From Spirosoma sordidisoli (lineage in GTDB: Bacteria > Bacteroidota > Bacteroidia > Cytophagales > Spirosomataceae), in the NCBI RefSeq assembly GCF_004138325.1, contig NZ_SBLB01000005.1, positions 62,001 through 126,000 on the forward strand: a DNA stretch of 64,000 bases, in the 5' to 3' direction. Of the stretch, positions 44,466 through 53,600 are shown piece after piece. The notes beneath the pieces were generated by a model. It worked only from the letters and a program-made list of their open reading frames with translations, made no database searches and had not been told where the DNA came from. The translations under genes and the position numbers were made by a program. Within the stretch, counting starts at the first letter, position 1. Every line of letters begins with the position of its first letter.

Positions 44466-45335
44466 ATGTCTGCATCGGTACCTGTTTATCAACTCCAGTC
44501 GTTTCCGCGTCATGAGCCCGACACGCTCTTCTACATGACCCGGCTCGAAAAACTGGTTCAGGAGTTCAAAGGCATCGACAAGCCCCACTCGCATACGTTC
44601 TACCTGCTGATGTGGATCAGCCAGGGCAGCGGCACCCATACGATCGACTTCAAAACCTACCCCGTTACCGGACACCAGCTGTACTTCCTGACGCCGGGGC
44701 AGGTGCATAGCTGGCAGCTGTCGGCCGATATTCGGGGTTTCAACCTGTTTTTTGAGCCGGGCTTTTTCCGGGCCCGCTTCGGAAACCGGCTCTATCAGTA
44801 CCCGTTTTATCACTCGCATCAGCACCTCCCCCTGCTGGAGGTTGGTCAGCAGGCGGCTCTGTTCGGTGATTTGTTTGCCTACGCCTATGAGGAATACGAA
44901 CAGCGCCGGACCCATCAGGCCGAGGTGTTTCTGTCGTTTGTTCATATCCTGCTGGAGTCGGCCAACCGGCTCTACGGCCAGCAGCTGAGCGGAACGGAAG
45001 GACACCTCTACGACCGAATCCGGCAGTACGAAGAGCTGCTGGAAGCGCAGTTTGTCCGCACCCGCGCAGTCAGCGCCTATGCCGATCAGATGGGAGTTAG
45101 TCCCAATTACCTCAACCATATCTGTAAAAAGGTACTGAACAAAACGGCCAGCCAGCTGCTTCACGACCGCCTGCTGATCGAAGCCCAGCGTCTGCTGACG
45201 CATACGACCCGGTCGGTCAAGGAAATCGGTTACCAGCTCGGCTTCGACGATGGGTCGTATTTCGTCCGGTTCTTCCGGAAGCAGGCCGGACTGACCCCCG
45301 CCGAGTTCAGGCAGGCGGTACGTCAGTATCGTTGA
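44466..45335 (+). CDS. AraC family transcriptional regulator
   Basis: 289 residues. N-terminal cupin-like sensor (HSHTFYLLMWISQGSGTHTI, then PGQVHSWQL, ~40-95) and C-terminal double helix-turn-helix (VSAYADQMGVSPNYLNHICK, then SVKEIGYQLGFDDGSYFVRF, ~200-285). The ligand is unknown. Its target could be the neighbouring lipoprotein or repeated secreted genes, but no site is shown. Confidence 0.9.
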   Translation: MSASVPVYQLQSFPRHEPDTLFYMTRLEKLVQEFKGIDKPHSHTFYLLMWISQGSGTHTIDFKTYPVTGHQLYFLTPGQVHSWQLSADIRGFNLFFEPGFFRARFGNRLYQYPFYHSHQHLPLLEVGQQAALFGDLFAYAYEEYEQRRTHQAEVFLSFVHILLESANRLYGQQLSGTEGHLYDRIRQYEELLEAQFVRTRAVSAYADQMGVSPNYLNHICKKVLNKTASQLLHDRLLIEAQRLLTHTTRSVKEIGYQLGFDDGSYFVRFFRKQAGLTPAEFRQAVRQYR

Positions 45336-45386
45336 TTTGTACCATAGCCGGGCTAATTTGTCATGGCATGGGGCCAGGGGCGGGTG

Positions 45387-45394
45387 TACCTTTG
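45387..45394 (+). promoter_or_regulatory. -7 promoter box of the DUF983 gene
   Basis: TACCTTTG, 69 nt before the ATG. Confidence 0.45.
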
Positions 45395-45463
45395 TCTTAT
45401 AAAATAGGGGTTGATTAAGAGCACGTAACCGCTCTGGCAGCCTCGCTAATTACGCCAATAGCC

Positions 45464-45850
45464 ATGTCTTCCGATAGCCGATTAACCAGTATTTTGTTCA
45501 ACAAATGTCCGCGGTGCCATGAGGGCGATTTCTTCGTGACCAAGAGCGCCTTCAGCCGGCATTTTGACCAGATGCACGATCACTGTCCGCACTGCGGAAC
45601 GAATTTCATGCCGGAGCCGGGGTTCTACTGGGCTTCCATGTTTGTGAGTTACGCGTTCTTCACGATCTGGACCCTGCTGACCTTTTTTATTGTCGTCATC
45701 GGGTTGAAGGTCGATCTGAACTACTACCTCGTCGGGCTGGTGCCTACGCTGATTATACTGACTCCTTATTTCTTCCGTATGGCGCGCCGGACCTGGCTGA
45801 CCATCTTCATCAAGCCCCTGCCGCACCCGACTCCTGGCAAACTAAGCTGA
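45464..45850 (+). CDS. DUF983 family membrane protein
   Basis: 128 residues. The N-terminal zinc ribbon has CPRC (residues 15-18) and CPHC (41-44), followed by the motif PEPGFYWASMFVSYA and two membrane helices (~52-77 and 84-104). DUF983 proteins are common in Bacteroidota and alphaproteobacteria, and their role is unknown. Followed by a strong terminator. Confidence 0.92.
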   Translation: MSSDSRLTSILFNKCPRCHEGDFFVTKSAFSRHFDQMHDHCPHCGTNFMPEPGFYWASMFVSYAFFTIWTLLTFFIVVIGLKVDLNYYLVGLVPTLIILTPYFFRMARRTWLTIFIKPLPHPTPGKLS

Positions 45851-45870
45851 AATAATGTATCTGAAACGGA

Positions 45871-45907
45871 AAAAGGCCTGTGCTTGTCAAAAGTGCAGGC
45901 CTTTTTT
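45871..45907 (+). terminator. Bidirectional rho-independent terminator
   Basis: AAAAAGGCCTG / CAGGCCTTTTT, 11-bp stem with A-run before and T-run after. Confidence 0.9.
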
Positions 45908-46005
45908 TGGCAGCAGCCATTGACTGAACCGTAGTCACATAGACGTAAAATGGCGGTAAAAAAACCGGCGAATCAACCCGAAACGGGCCTGTATGGTCTG
46001 CATTT

Positions 46006-46117
46006 CCCAAAAGTGGCAGGGATTGACCCATTTGTGACAGAGCGGGGGCGGGGTGGTGGCGACCTTTGATTCATCAAAACGGACACAAATCACCAACCCT
46101 CATAAACACCACTAGTC
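46006..46117 (+). promoter_or_regulatory. 112-nt conserved regulatory block, copy 2
   Basis: Same order as in copy 1: AGTGGCAGG and TGTGACAGA repeats, GC-rich tract, GACCTTTG, TTTGATTCATCAAA. Only scattered substitutions and no length change. Confidence 0.8.
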
Positions 46118-46519
46118 ATGAAAACGCTTATCACCGCCTTCGTTGTTGCCCTGTCTCTCACCGTTGCCAGCGTGGCTCCTGCCAGCGCCAACCCCATCAC
46201 CCGCCCTACCCGCCCCGCCAGCGTGGCCAGCTACCAGAGCGGGGTCTACACCACGGCCGAAGGCAAAGTGCAGATCGGTCTGGACAAGCAGCTGGGAGGC
46301 AAAGTCAGCATCCGGCTGGTCAACAGCCAGGGCAAAGAATTGTACCAGGAGCAGGTGGGCAAGCGCCAGCAGCAGGTTCGTTTGCGGCTGGACGTGAGCA
46401 GCCTGCCCGACGGCTCGTACACGGTCGAGATCAGCAACGGGGTAGAGACGACGAGCCACGCTTTGACGATTGCCACGGCCCAGCCTTCGGAAAGCACCCG
46501 CCGGATCGCCATGAACTAA
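46118..46519 (+). CDS. Secreted small beta-protein, family copy 2
   Basis: 133 residues, same architecture as copy 1, differing mainly around residues 49-50 (QLGGK), 66-67 (GKELYQ) and 97-101 (SYTVEIS). The signal peptide is almost identical. A terminator follows directly. The 3' flank matches the remnant at 41868. Confidence 0.85.
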   Translation: MKTLITAFVVALSLTVASVAPASANPITRPTRPASVASYQSGVYTTAEGKVQIGLDKQLGGKVSIRLVNSQGKELYQEQVGKRQQQVRLRLDVSSLPDGSYTVEISNGVETTSHALTIATAQPSESTRRIAMN

Positions 46520-46556
46520 GCGGGCGGTTTGATTACGTACTCATCAACTTACCCAG

Positions 46557-46589
46557 GCGGTGTCAATGAAAGCTGGCACCGCTTTTTTT
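46557..46589 (+). terminator. Rho-independent terminator after copy 2
   Basis: GCGGTG (46557-46562) / CACCGC (46577-46582) followed by seven T. Confidence 0.85.
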
Positions 46590-46719
46590 GATGGGTGCGG
46601 CCAAACGAAAGGCATTTTCTACTTCCTGAAAATCCGATAAAGCCAGTATAAAGTATGATTAGTGCGCTTAATTAACTTCATCAATTCAATAGACATACAT
46701 GGTTATTGGGTCGACTCAA

Positions 46720-46947
46720 ATGCATCAGCGCTGCTACCCGCTTTTGGTATTGGTCGTTGCCGCTCTGCTGAGTAGCTGCACCAGCCCCGAACCGGTTGTT
46801 CCCGGCGCGTCTACCCCGCATCGGTACGTACTTACGAACATCCGGTATTTTCTGGACAAGGGCGATTATATCGATACGACAACGGTACAGCTTACGGGCG
46901 CAAGTGTGCAGAATCCGGGACCCAGCCTGATTACCCAACTGTTATGA
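46720..46947 (+). CDS. Small lipoprotein
   Basis: 75 residues. MHQRCYPLLVLVVAALLSSC-T is a signal peptide with lipobox. The mature part is ~55 residues with no recognised domain. An ATG at 46699 would add seven residues. The stop overlaps the next ATG by 4 nt (ATGA), so the two proteins are coproduced and probably work together at the outer membrane. Confidence 0.7.
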   Translation: MHQRCYPLLVLVVAALLSSCTSPEPVVPGASTPHRYVLTNIRYFLDKGDYIDTTTVQLTGASVQNPGPSLITQLL

Positions 46948-47627
46948 CTCGATTGGGGTTGATTTTGTTGCTCCTGCTACCCGTATTCGCCCGGGCACAG
47001 CGTATTGCCATAGCGGCCGAGGTTGGCGGGTTTGGCTACAGACAGTACGGTAGCAGTCAGCTACAACGGTATAAGCTGACCGTCTTGAAACCGGTAGATC
47101 CTACGGGTTTTTCGATCGGAACAAATGCCCGGATTTCAACGGCTGGCGCTTTCTTCGGGCAGGCCGGTTTACGGTTCTCAAACCAGCCTATAGGCGTTCA
47201 GTTTACGGATACACGTCCTGATTTGCCTGCTCCCGACGAAGCGGTGCCGGGGGTCGGGCTGGCGCTTCGTCAGCTAGAGCTGCCGGTCTACGCCGGGTTT
47301 CGGGTAGGCGACAGGTCGGCTCTGCACCTGGACGTTTTTGGTGGGCTTACGCCTTCGTTGAATTGGTATGGTTCGCGGAATCAAAACGTTGCTGATCCGT
47401 ACCGCAGGGCTGTTTTCGAAAGTTTGAACCGGTTTTCGCTGGCCTATGCGGCCGGGATGGCTATACGGCTCGATCGCTGGAGTCTGACAACGACATGGGA
47501 GCAAACTATGACCTCTCTCAATCGGGCTATAGCTGATCAGAACCAGTCGTTTCGGTTTAACACGGGGTATGAAGGCGTGCGCGCTATGATTGGCTACCAA
47601 TTCAATCAGCGAAGGGTGGGTAAGTAG
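46944..47627 (+). CDS. Outer-membrane beta-barrel-like protein
   Basis: 227 residues. Signal peptide MTRLGLILLLLLPVFARAQ, then alternating strands (AAEVGGFGYRQYGS, FFGQAGLRFSNQP, LELPVYAGFRVGDR, SLAYAAGMAIRLDRWSL) ending VRAMIGYQFNQRR, typical of porin-family (PorT-like) barrels. Coupled to the small lipoprotein upstream. Function unknown. Confidence 0.72.
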   Translation: MTRLGLILLLLLPVFARAQRIAIAAEVGGFGYRQYGSSQLQRYKLTVLKPVDPTGFSIGTNARISTAGAFFGQAGLRFSNQPIGVQFTDTRPDLPAPDEAVPGVGLALRQLELPVYAGFRVGDRSALHLDVFGGLTPSLNWYGSRNQNVADPYRRAVFESLNRFSLAYAAGMAIRLDRWSLTTTWEQTMTSLNRAIADQNQSFRFNTGYEGVRAMIGYQFNQRRVGK

Positions 47628-47724
47628 CTGATAGTAAGTTGGTATTGGTGGGGTTAAGTGAGCCGCCGGAGTAAGGCTGAGACGGGTATTGAACCGGCAA
47701 TTCGGCTGTGATTTTCGGTCATTT

Positions 47725-47836
47725 CTCAAAAGTGGCAGGGATTGACCCATTTGTGACAGAGCCGGGGCGGGGTGATAGCGACCTTTGATTCATCAAAACG
47801 GACACAAATCACCAACCCTCATAAACACCACCAGTC
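47725..47836 (+). promoter_or_regulatory. 112-nt conserved regulatory block, copy 3
   Basis: Same elements and same length as the other three blocks. Confidence 0.8.
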
Positions 47837-48238
47837 ATGAAAACGCTCATCACCGCCTTCACCCTTTCTGTTTCTCTTGCCATCGCCAGCGTCGTACCTG
47901 CCAGCGCCAACCCCATCACCCGCCCTACCCGTCCTGCCAGCGTGGCCAGCTACCAGAGCGGGGTCTACACCACGGCCGAAGGCAAAGTGCAGATCGGTCT
48001 GGACAAGCAGCCGGGGGGCAAGGTCAGTATCCGGCTGGTCAACAGCCAGGGTCAGGAGGTCTACCAGGAGCAGGTAGGCAAGCGCCAGCAGCAGGTACGT
48101 CGTCGGCTGGACGTGAGCGGTCTGCCCGACGGCTCATACACCTTGCTAATCAGCAACGGGGTAGAGACGACGAGCCACGCTTTGACGATTGCCACGGCCC
48201 AGCCCGCCGAAACCACTCGCCGGATCGCCATGAACTAA
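47837..48238 (+). CDS. Secreted small beta-protein, family copy 3
   Basis: 133 residues. The signal peptide differs most here (FTLSVSLAIASVVPASA), while the mature protein is nearly the same as copy 1 except at the tail (PAETTRR instead of PSESTRR, shared with copy 4). The 3' flank of ~110 bp including the hairpin is shared with copy 4. Confidence 0.85.
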   Translation: MKTLITAFTLSVSLAIASVVPASANPITRPTRPASVASYQSGVYTTAEGKVQIGLDKQPGGKVSIRLVNSQGQEVYQEQVGKRQQQVRRRLDVSGLPDGSYTLLISNGVETTSHALTIATAQPAETTRRIAMN

Positions 48239-48310
48239 CCAGATGAACCCAGCCGGCCCGGCGGGTAACCGATCTTAGTTTATCCCTTACCTTCCTCTCC
48301 CTTAACCAGA

Positions 48311-48339
48311 CAGCCCATCTGCACCGTGCAGATGGGCTG
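48311..48339 (+). terminator. Hairpin terminator after copy 3
   Basis: CAGCCCATCTGC / GCAGATGGGCTG, 12-bp perfect stem, then TTGCTGT. Weak U-run, so possibly a 3'-end stabiliser. Confidence 0.6.
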
Positions 48340-48454
48340 TTGCTGTGTAGACCGTATGGCTAATCCCGGTTTACCCGCAGCTAAAGGCTACTTTTCCTGA
48401 TGGGCTCGCGCCGGATCAAGTCAGGCCTAGGCGGTATTGGCAGGTAACATATAT

Positions 48455-48512
48455 ATAGAAAAGGCCTGTTCTCTATATATATTGCGTTCAACACACATAG
48501 AAAAGGCCTGTT
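48455..48512 (+). promoter_or_regulatory. Direct repeats upstream of fic
   Basis: ATAGAAAAGGCCTGTT occurs at 48455-48470 and 48497-48512, exactly 42 nt apart (four helical turns), within an AT-rich stretch. They lie 44-100 nt before the Fic start and look like operator sites for one dimeric regulator or for Fic autoregulation. Confidence 0.55.
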
Positions 48513-48555
48513 TCTTATACACTTGTATCGAGTACTCTTTGTTGACACCGCTTCT

Positions 48556-49674
48556 ATGTCATTTATTTTAACGCCCTTACCGCCCCCCGTTGATTTAGAA
48601 AGCCGCGCTGTTTTACGCAAAGCAGCAGCAGCCCACCGGTATCTGGCCGAGTTGAAAGGCGTGGCGGCCACTATTCCGAATGAGTCGATCCTCATCAACA
48701 CCCTGGCGCTACAGGAAGCCAAGGACTCATCGGCCGTTGAAAATATAATAACCACGCATGATGACCTGTTTAGAGCTGAACTTTTGACAGATACGTTTAT
48801 CAGCCCGGCAACGAAAGAAGTACAACGATACGCCAATGCGCTAAAAAAGGGGTTTGAGTTAGTGCGTCAGCAAAAGCTCCTCACATTGCGGCATATTCTG
48901 GCTATTCAGCAGGAACTAGAGCAGAATAGCGCCGGGTTTCGGCGAGTGCCCGGCACAACACTCCGCAACGGCCAAACCGGTGAGGTCGTGTATATACCCC
49001 CGCAGGAGGCCGATCGGGTAGTAAGCCTGATGGTCAACCTGGAGCAGTTCATCAATGACGACACCTTACTTGATGTTGACCCATTGGTGAAAATGGCCAT
49101 TGTACACTACCAGTTCGAAAGCATCCACCCGTTCTACGACGGCAATGGACGTACCGGCCGGATCATCAATATGCTGTATCTGGTGCAGAAAGACCTGCTT
49201 CATCTGCCGATTCTTTACATGAGCCGCTACATTATTCAGCACAAGAGCGGCTATTACGAACGCTTACAAGCCGTGCGCGACCAACAGGATTGGGAAGGGT
49301 GGCTTTTGTATATGCTGGATGGTGTAGAACAAACGGCTCGTCAGACCATTGTGCTGGTGCAGGCCATCCGGGACCTGATGCAGCAGTACAAGCACACGCT
49401 GCGGCTCCAGTTACCCAAGCTATACAGTCAGGACTTGCTCAATAATCTGTTTCGCCATCCCTACACCAAGATCGATTTTCTGGTTGACGATCTGCGGGTA
49501 ACGCGTCTGACGGCTACCCGCTACCTGGACTTGCTGACAGAGCAGGGCTTTGTACATAAACAGAAAATCGGGCGTTGCAATTACTACATCAATCAGCCCT
49601 TAGTGAAATTATTTGTGGAGGTGGGCACAAACATACCTGCTACGCCAGCCCCTATCATTCGGACAACCTCTTGA
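48556..49674 (+). CDS. Fic family protein (class II AMPylase)
   Basis: 372 residues. N-terminal Fic_N helices carry the inhibitory motif Ser58-S-A-V-Glu62-Asn63 ([S/T]xxxE[G/N]), which in class II Fic enzymes blocks ATP in cis. The catalytic loop HPFYDGNGRTGR is complete at 191-202. The C-terminal ~70 residues resemble a winged helix (FLVDDLRVTRLTATRYLDLL), as in Fic proteins that bind their own promoter. Activity: transfer of AMP to Ser/Thr/Tyr hydroxyls of unknown targets. ATG 48556 is preferred to TTG 48523. No antitoxin gene is adjacent. Confidence 0.92.
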   Translation: MSFILTPLPPPVDLESRAVLRKAAAAHRYLAELKGVAATIPNESILINTLALQEAKDSSAVENIITTHDDLFRAELLTDTFISPATKEVQRYANALKKGFELVRQQKLLTLRHILAIQQELEQNSAGFRRVPGTTLRNGQTGEVVYIPPQEADRVVSLMVNLEQFINDDTLLDVDPLVKMAIVHYQFESIHPFYDGNGRTGRIINMLYLVQKDLLHLPILYMSRYIIQHKSGYYERLQAVRDQQDWEGWLLYMLDGVEQTARQTIVLVQAIRDLMQQYKHTLRLQLPKLYSQDLLNNLFRHPYTKIDFLVDDLRVTRLTATRYLDLLTEQGFVHKQKIGRCNYYINQPLVKLFVEVGTNIPATPAPIIRTTS

Positions 49675-50058
49675 CCGTAATCACCACTCCATAACAACCA
49701 ACACACCTATACACCTCACATACGGTTAATACCGACCTGCCGGCATTGACCGGCCGGGCGATATTCCTCCCGTTCGTCGAGCGGGAATAGCGCTGATGTA
49801 TCTGCTAAATCAGCCAGTAGCATCGCCTGGCTATACTATAAGCCAGGCTCCTGACTCAGCGCGGACAGCTCCCCCTATAGGGGGCTGGGGGGTGAAACGG
49901 TTTTTCGTACCAAGACATATCTTCATTGCGGTAAGCCTCTTGCTTTTTACAACTGTTTTCTGAATCAGATTAGGCTAACTATCGGGCAGGGATGTGTCTC
50001 CTCCAGATAAGAGGAGGGTGAGCGAATCGACTCGAAGTAGGGCTATTGGGGTGGTTTT
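49675..50058. other. Non-coding spacer with palindromes
   Basis: No reading frame is recognised. It holds GCCTGGCT / AGCCAGGC (49825-49848) and CCCCCTATAGGGGG (49871-49884) followed by CTGGGGGGTGA. The latter resembles CCCC/GGGGG-type MITE fragments often seen in Bacteroidota genomes. The last ~18 nt (from 50041) are shared with the region before copy 1. Confidence 0.5.
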
Positions 50059-50170
50059 CTCAAAAGTGGCAGGGATTGACCCATTTGTGACAGGGCGGGG
50101 GCGGGTGGGTGCCGACCTTTGATTCATCAAAACGGACATAAATCACCAACCCGCATAAACACTACCAGTC
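50059..50170 (+). promoter_or_regulatory. 112-nt conserved regulatory block, copy 4
   Basis: Same elements and length as copies 1-3. The similarity to copy 1 continues 18 nt further upstream. Confidence 0.8.
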
Positions 50171-50572
50171 ATGAAAACGCTCATCACCGCCTTCGTCGTT
50201 GCCCTGTCTCTCACCGTTGCCAATGTCGCTCCTGCCAGCGCCAACCCCATCACCCGCCCTGCCCGCCCCGCCAACGTGGCCAGCTACCAGAGCGGGGTCT
50301 ACACCACGGCCGAAGGCAAAGTGCAGATCGGTCTGGACAAGCAGCCGGGAGGCAAAGTCAGTATCCGGCTGGTCAACAGCCAGGGTCAGGAGGTCTACCA
50401 GGAGCAGGTAGGCAAGCGCCAGCAGCAGGTTCGTTTGCGGCTGGACGTGAGCAGTTTGCCCGACGGCTCGTACAGCTTGCTGATCAGCAACGGGGTAGAG
50501 ACGACGACCCACGCTTTGACGATTGCCACGGCCCAGCCCGCCGAAACCACTCGCCGGATCGCCATGAACTAA
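50171..50572 (+). CDS. Secreted small beta-protein, family copy 4
   Basis: 133 residues, signal peptide as in copies 1 and 2, tail as in copy 3. Mixed identity with the other copies suggests gene conversion among them. Followed by the same 3' flank as copy 3. Confidence 0.85.
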   Translation: MKTLITAFVVALSLTVANVAPASANPITRPARPANVASYQSGVYTTAEGKVQIGLDKQPGGKVSIRLVNSQGQEVYQEQVGKRQQQVRLRLDVSSLPDGSYSLLISNGVETTTHALTIATAQPAETTRRIAMN

Positions 50573-50645
50573 CGAGAGTAACCCAACCGGCCCGGCCGGG
50601 TAACCGATCTTAGTTTATCCCTTACCTTCCTCTCCCTTAACCAGA

Positions 50646-50674
50646 CAGCCCATCCGCACGGTGCAGATGGGCTG
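50646..50674. terminator. Hairpin between convergent genes
   Basis: CAGCCCATCCGC / GCAGATGGGCTG with one mismatch, duplicated from the copy 3 flank. It lies 6 nt before the stop of the 1680-residue gene and may serve both strands. Confidence 0.55.
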
Positions 50675-50680
50675 TTGCTG

Positions 50681-53600
50681 TTAGAAACCTTCGCGTTCGT
50701 CTTCCTTGTCTTTCTTCTTCTCGGCAGGCTTCGGCGTCTCTTTCGCCACTTTGGGAGCAGGCTTGGCTGCGGGGGGTAAGGCCCCGGCTTTTCCTTTTTT
50801 CGATGTCGCCTTCGCTTTTGTGCCGGGCTTGGTAGCGGCCGGTGCAGCTTCCGGTTCGGCTGCGGGCTCTACCGTTTCGTCGTTCGGGTCAACGGCGGGC
50901 GTGGCGGCAACGGTCGGGGTGGCCGCTTTCGGCTGGGTTTTCGGGCGGGGGGCTGCTTTGGGCCGGGTCTTGTACTGGTCGAGGTAGCGGTCAACGAACA
51001 GCTCTTTCTCATCGACAGTAGCCGGAACCAGCTCCAGGGCGGCCTTGCTGCTGTTTTTTGAACCCGCCAGCAGCCGGTCGTTGATCTCCTGCTCCGACGT
51101 TACGATGGCCAGCTGACCCGGTGCCGATGGGCTGTTGCCGGGTTTGAAGTCGTAGAAGACCCAGACGTCGGGCGAGGCTTCGAGGTAGATACTGGCTTCG
51201 TCGCCGGCGGCTCCCTTGCGGATTTCGACAAACCCGTCCATCTGAGCGTTAATGTCGGCGCTCATCATGTTCGACACGCCCAGTCGGCCGATGCTGTAGA
51301 ATGCATTGAACTTGTCGGACCAGCGCAGGTTGGCGTTAGCCAGCACGAGCATGGCGTTCAGTTTGGGCGAGGCCTGGTTGAGCGGCACGTGCTGGTTCTG
51401 GGCTTTGGTCCGGTAGGCATCGACGGCGGGCTGGCCAATGAGCGGCAGCAGCTTGTCCGACAGTCGGTTCAGGTCGTCGTCGGCGGCCTCGTCGTTTTTC
51501 TCGTCCTGGTTGGTCGTGATCAGCTTACTGGCAATGGAGCTGCTCACGGTTTCGGGAACGGGAAAAGTGAATGCCAGCAGCGTGTTGAACCGATAGAGCG
51601 CACTGTCGATGTTGACCCGCGCCGACCCGGCCGCCAGCAGGTAGGGCGCCGGGCTGGTGGTGAGCAGGTTCAGCTTGCCTTTGTAGGTCATCAGGCCACG
51701 GGTATCGTTGAAGGTAAAGGCGTTCTCTACCTCGTCGCTGGTGCTGTCGGCAACGGCCTGGGCTTCGTCAGGGCTTCCCGAGGTAATCCGGTAAAGCTTG
51801 TCTTTTTCGTCATAGCGCATCACCCCGGTGGCGGCAAACAGATCCTGGTCGCGGTTGTCTTCCTTGGGCGAAAGGAAGGTGGGGTAGAGGGTGCCGCCCA
51901 CGCTGAAATGAATACCGGCCACGAGCGGCTGCCCGCCTTCGTTCTTCAGGTTTTTATCGACTTTGATCTCCAGTCGCTCGGCTACTTTTTCCTTGAAGGG
52001 CAGCCAGTCGCCCACCAGGTTTTTTCGCTTTTTGAGGGCCGGTTTGATATAGCCATCCAGCGCCAGGTCTTTTTCGGGGGCCTGCATCGTTATGAGCCCC
52101 TTGTACAGCATTTTGGGGGCCAGCTGCAGGTTGTCGTCTTCGTCTACTTCGGCGCGCGCTACCGTAAAATAGGTAGTAGCCGCTTTGGTGCTGGCTGCGT
52201 TTCGTTTACCCCGCGCCGGCTTTTTGGTGTCGGCCGTCAGCGAAGCACCGGCCACGGCCGGGGCCTCTTTCAGCTCGAAGCTTTGCATCTTGATGATGGC
52301 CGTATCGCCCTTCATGGTAGCAAACTGGTAGCTGGCATCGCCCGCAAAGCGCGTTCGCGACACGATCTGTATATTGCCATTCTTCAGTTTGTGGAACAGG
52401 CTAACCGTATCCAGCTCGAGCCGGGCGTTTTTGAGGGCCAGCATTTCGCCGTTGCGCCGGATGGTGACCAGCCCTTTGTCGGGGTAAATACGGGCGTCGG
52501 CCGAGGTAACGTACGGAACCCCGCTGATGTTGAGGACCATCTTTTCTACGTCGTAGAGGGCCGCGGCACCGTTGAAGGTCAGCCCTTCCTGCTCGTCGCC
52601 GGTGGCGGTAAAGACCGAGCTTTTCACGTCGCCGGCCGTGGGGCCAGCTTTCATGGCAATGGTTTTGGCGTTGATGTTCCACTGGGCCTTGTTGATGCTG
52701 GTCTTGTAGGCCGCAAACGGAAACTCGATGCTCGAGCCGAGCGTGTCGCTGATGCTCTGTTGCTGTTTGTTGATGGCCAGCCCAACGATACCCTTGGTCT
52801 GGTTGAAATCCACATCGACGCTGTTGCCGACCAGAATGGGTTTGTTGCCTTCCTTGTCTGAGGTGATCGTGAATTTGGCGTTGTCGGCAATGAACCCTTC
52901 TTTGTTGAATTTGATGCTGTTCGAGATGGCTTCGGAGTCTTTCCGGCGCAGGGTGCCGTTGCCGAACAGACCCACCGACCGCATCACCAGGCTACCGTCC
53001 AGGTTGGTGGTGGCGCCGTAGAAATTGAAGTTGTTCTTCTGGGTCGTGATGACCATGCTGTCGGCTTTGGGCCACCATTTGAGGCTGAAGTTGTTGAGCT
53101 GCACCTGCGGAAAGTAAGCCTTCCCAACCAGCCCTTCCTTAACCTCGCCTTTCTCGCCCGACGCCAGCAGCGAGTCGGTCATGAACAGAATGCCCTGGGT
53201 GTTGAGGCTGGCTGTCAGGTGGTTGAGTACGCCCTCGGCGCGGAGCCCGCTCTTGTCCATGACGATATCGCTGGTGAGCTTTACGGTCGATTTACTGCCG
53301 TAGACCGGGTAGCCCGTGGCGGGTGGTTTCTGAACGAAGCCCAGCGTATTGTCGGGCATGGTTTTCAACTCGGCTTTGAAGGGCGGAAAGATGCCGTCGG
53401 AGTAGAACGTACCCATGAAGGAAATATCGCCCTTGCCGATGCTGTCGTTGTCGATGGCCGGTATTTTGAAATAGACCTTCCGGTTATAGACCAGATTGCC
53501 CCGCACCGGCTGATCGAAATAGACCGTCATACCCTGCGGCATCACGAGTCGCTGGGTGGTTTTCTTGCCGTTGATCTTGCCCGACTTGTTATCGGCGCTG

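Noticed and set aside
49871..49884. Complete MITE or insertion sequence at the CCCCC/GGGGG palindrome
   Set aside because: Only one short palindrome is seen; no second end or target duplication could be identified.
51389..52861. 490-codon open frame on the plus strand opposite the large exported gene
   Set aside because: Composition is that of an antisense shadow of GC-rich codons (Val/Gly/His/Arg-rich, no domain, no signal). The minus-strand frame has a signal peptide and continuous beta-type sequence.
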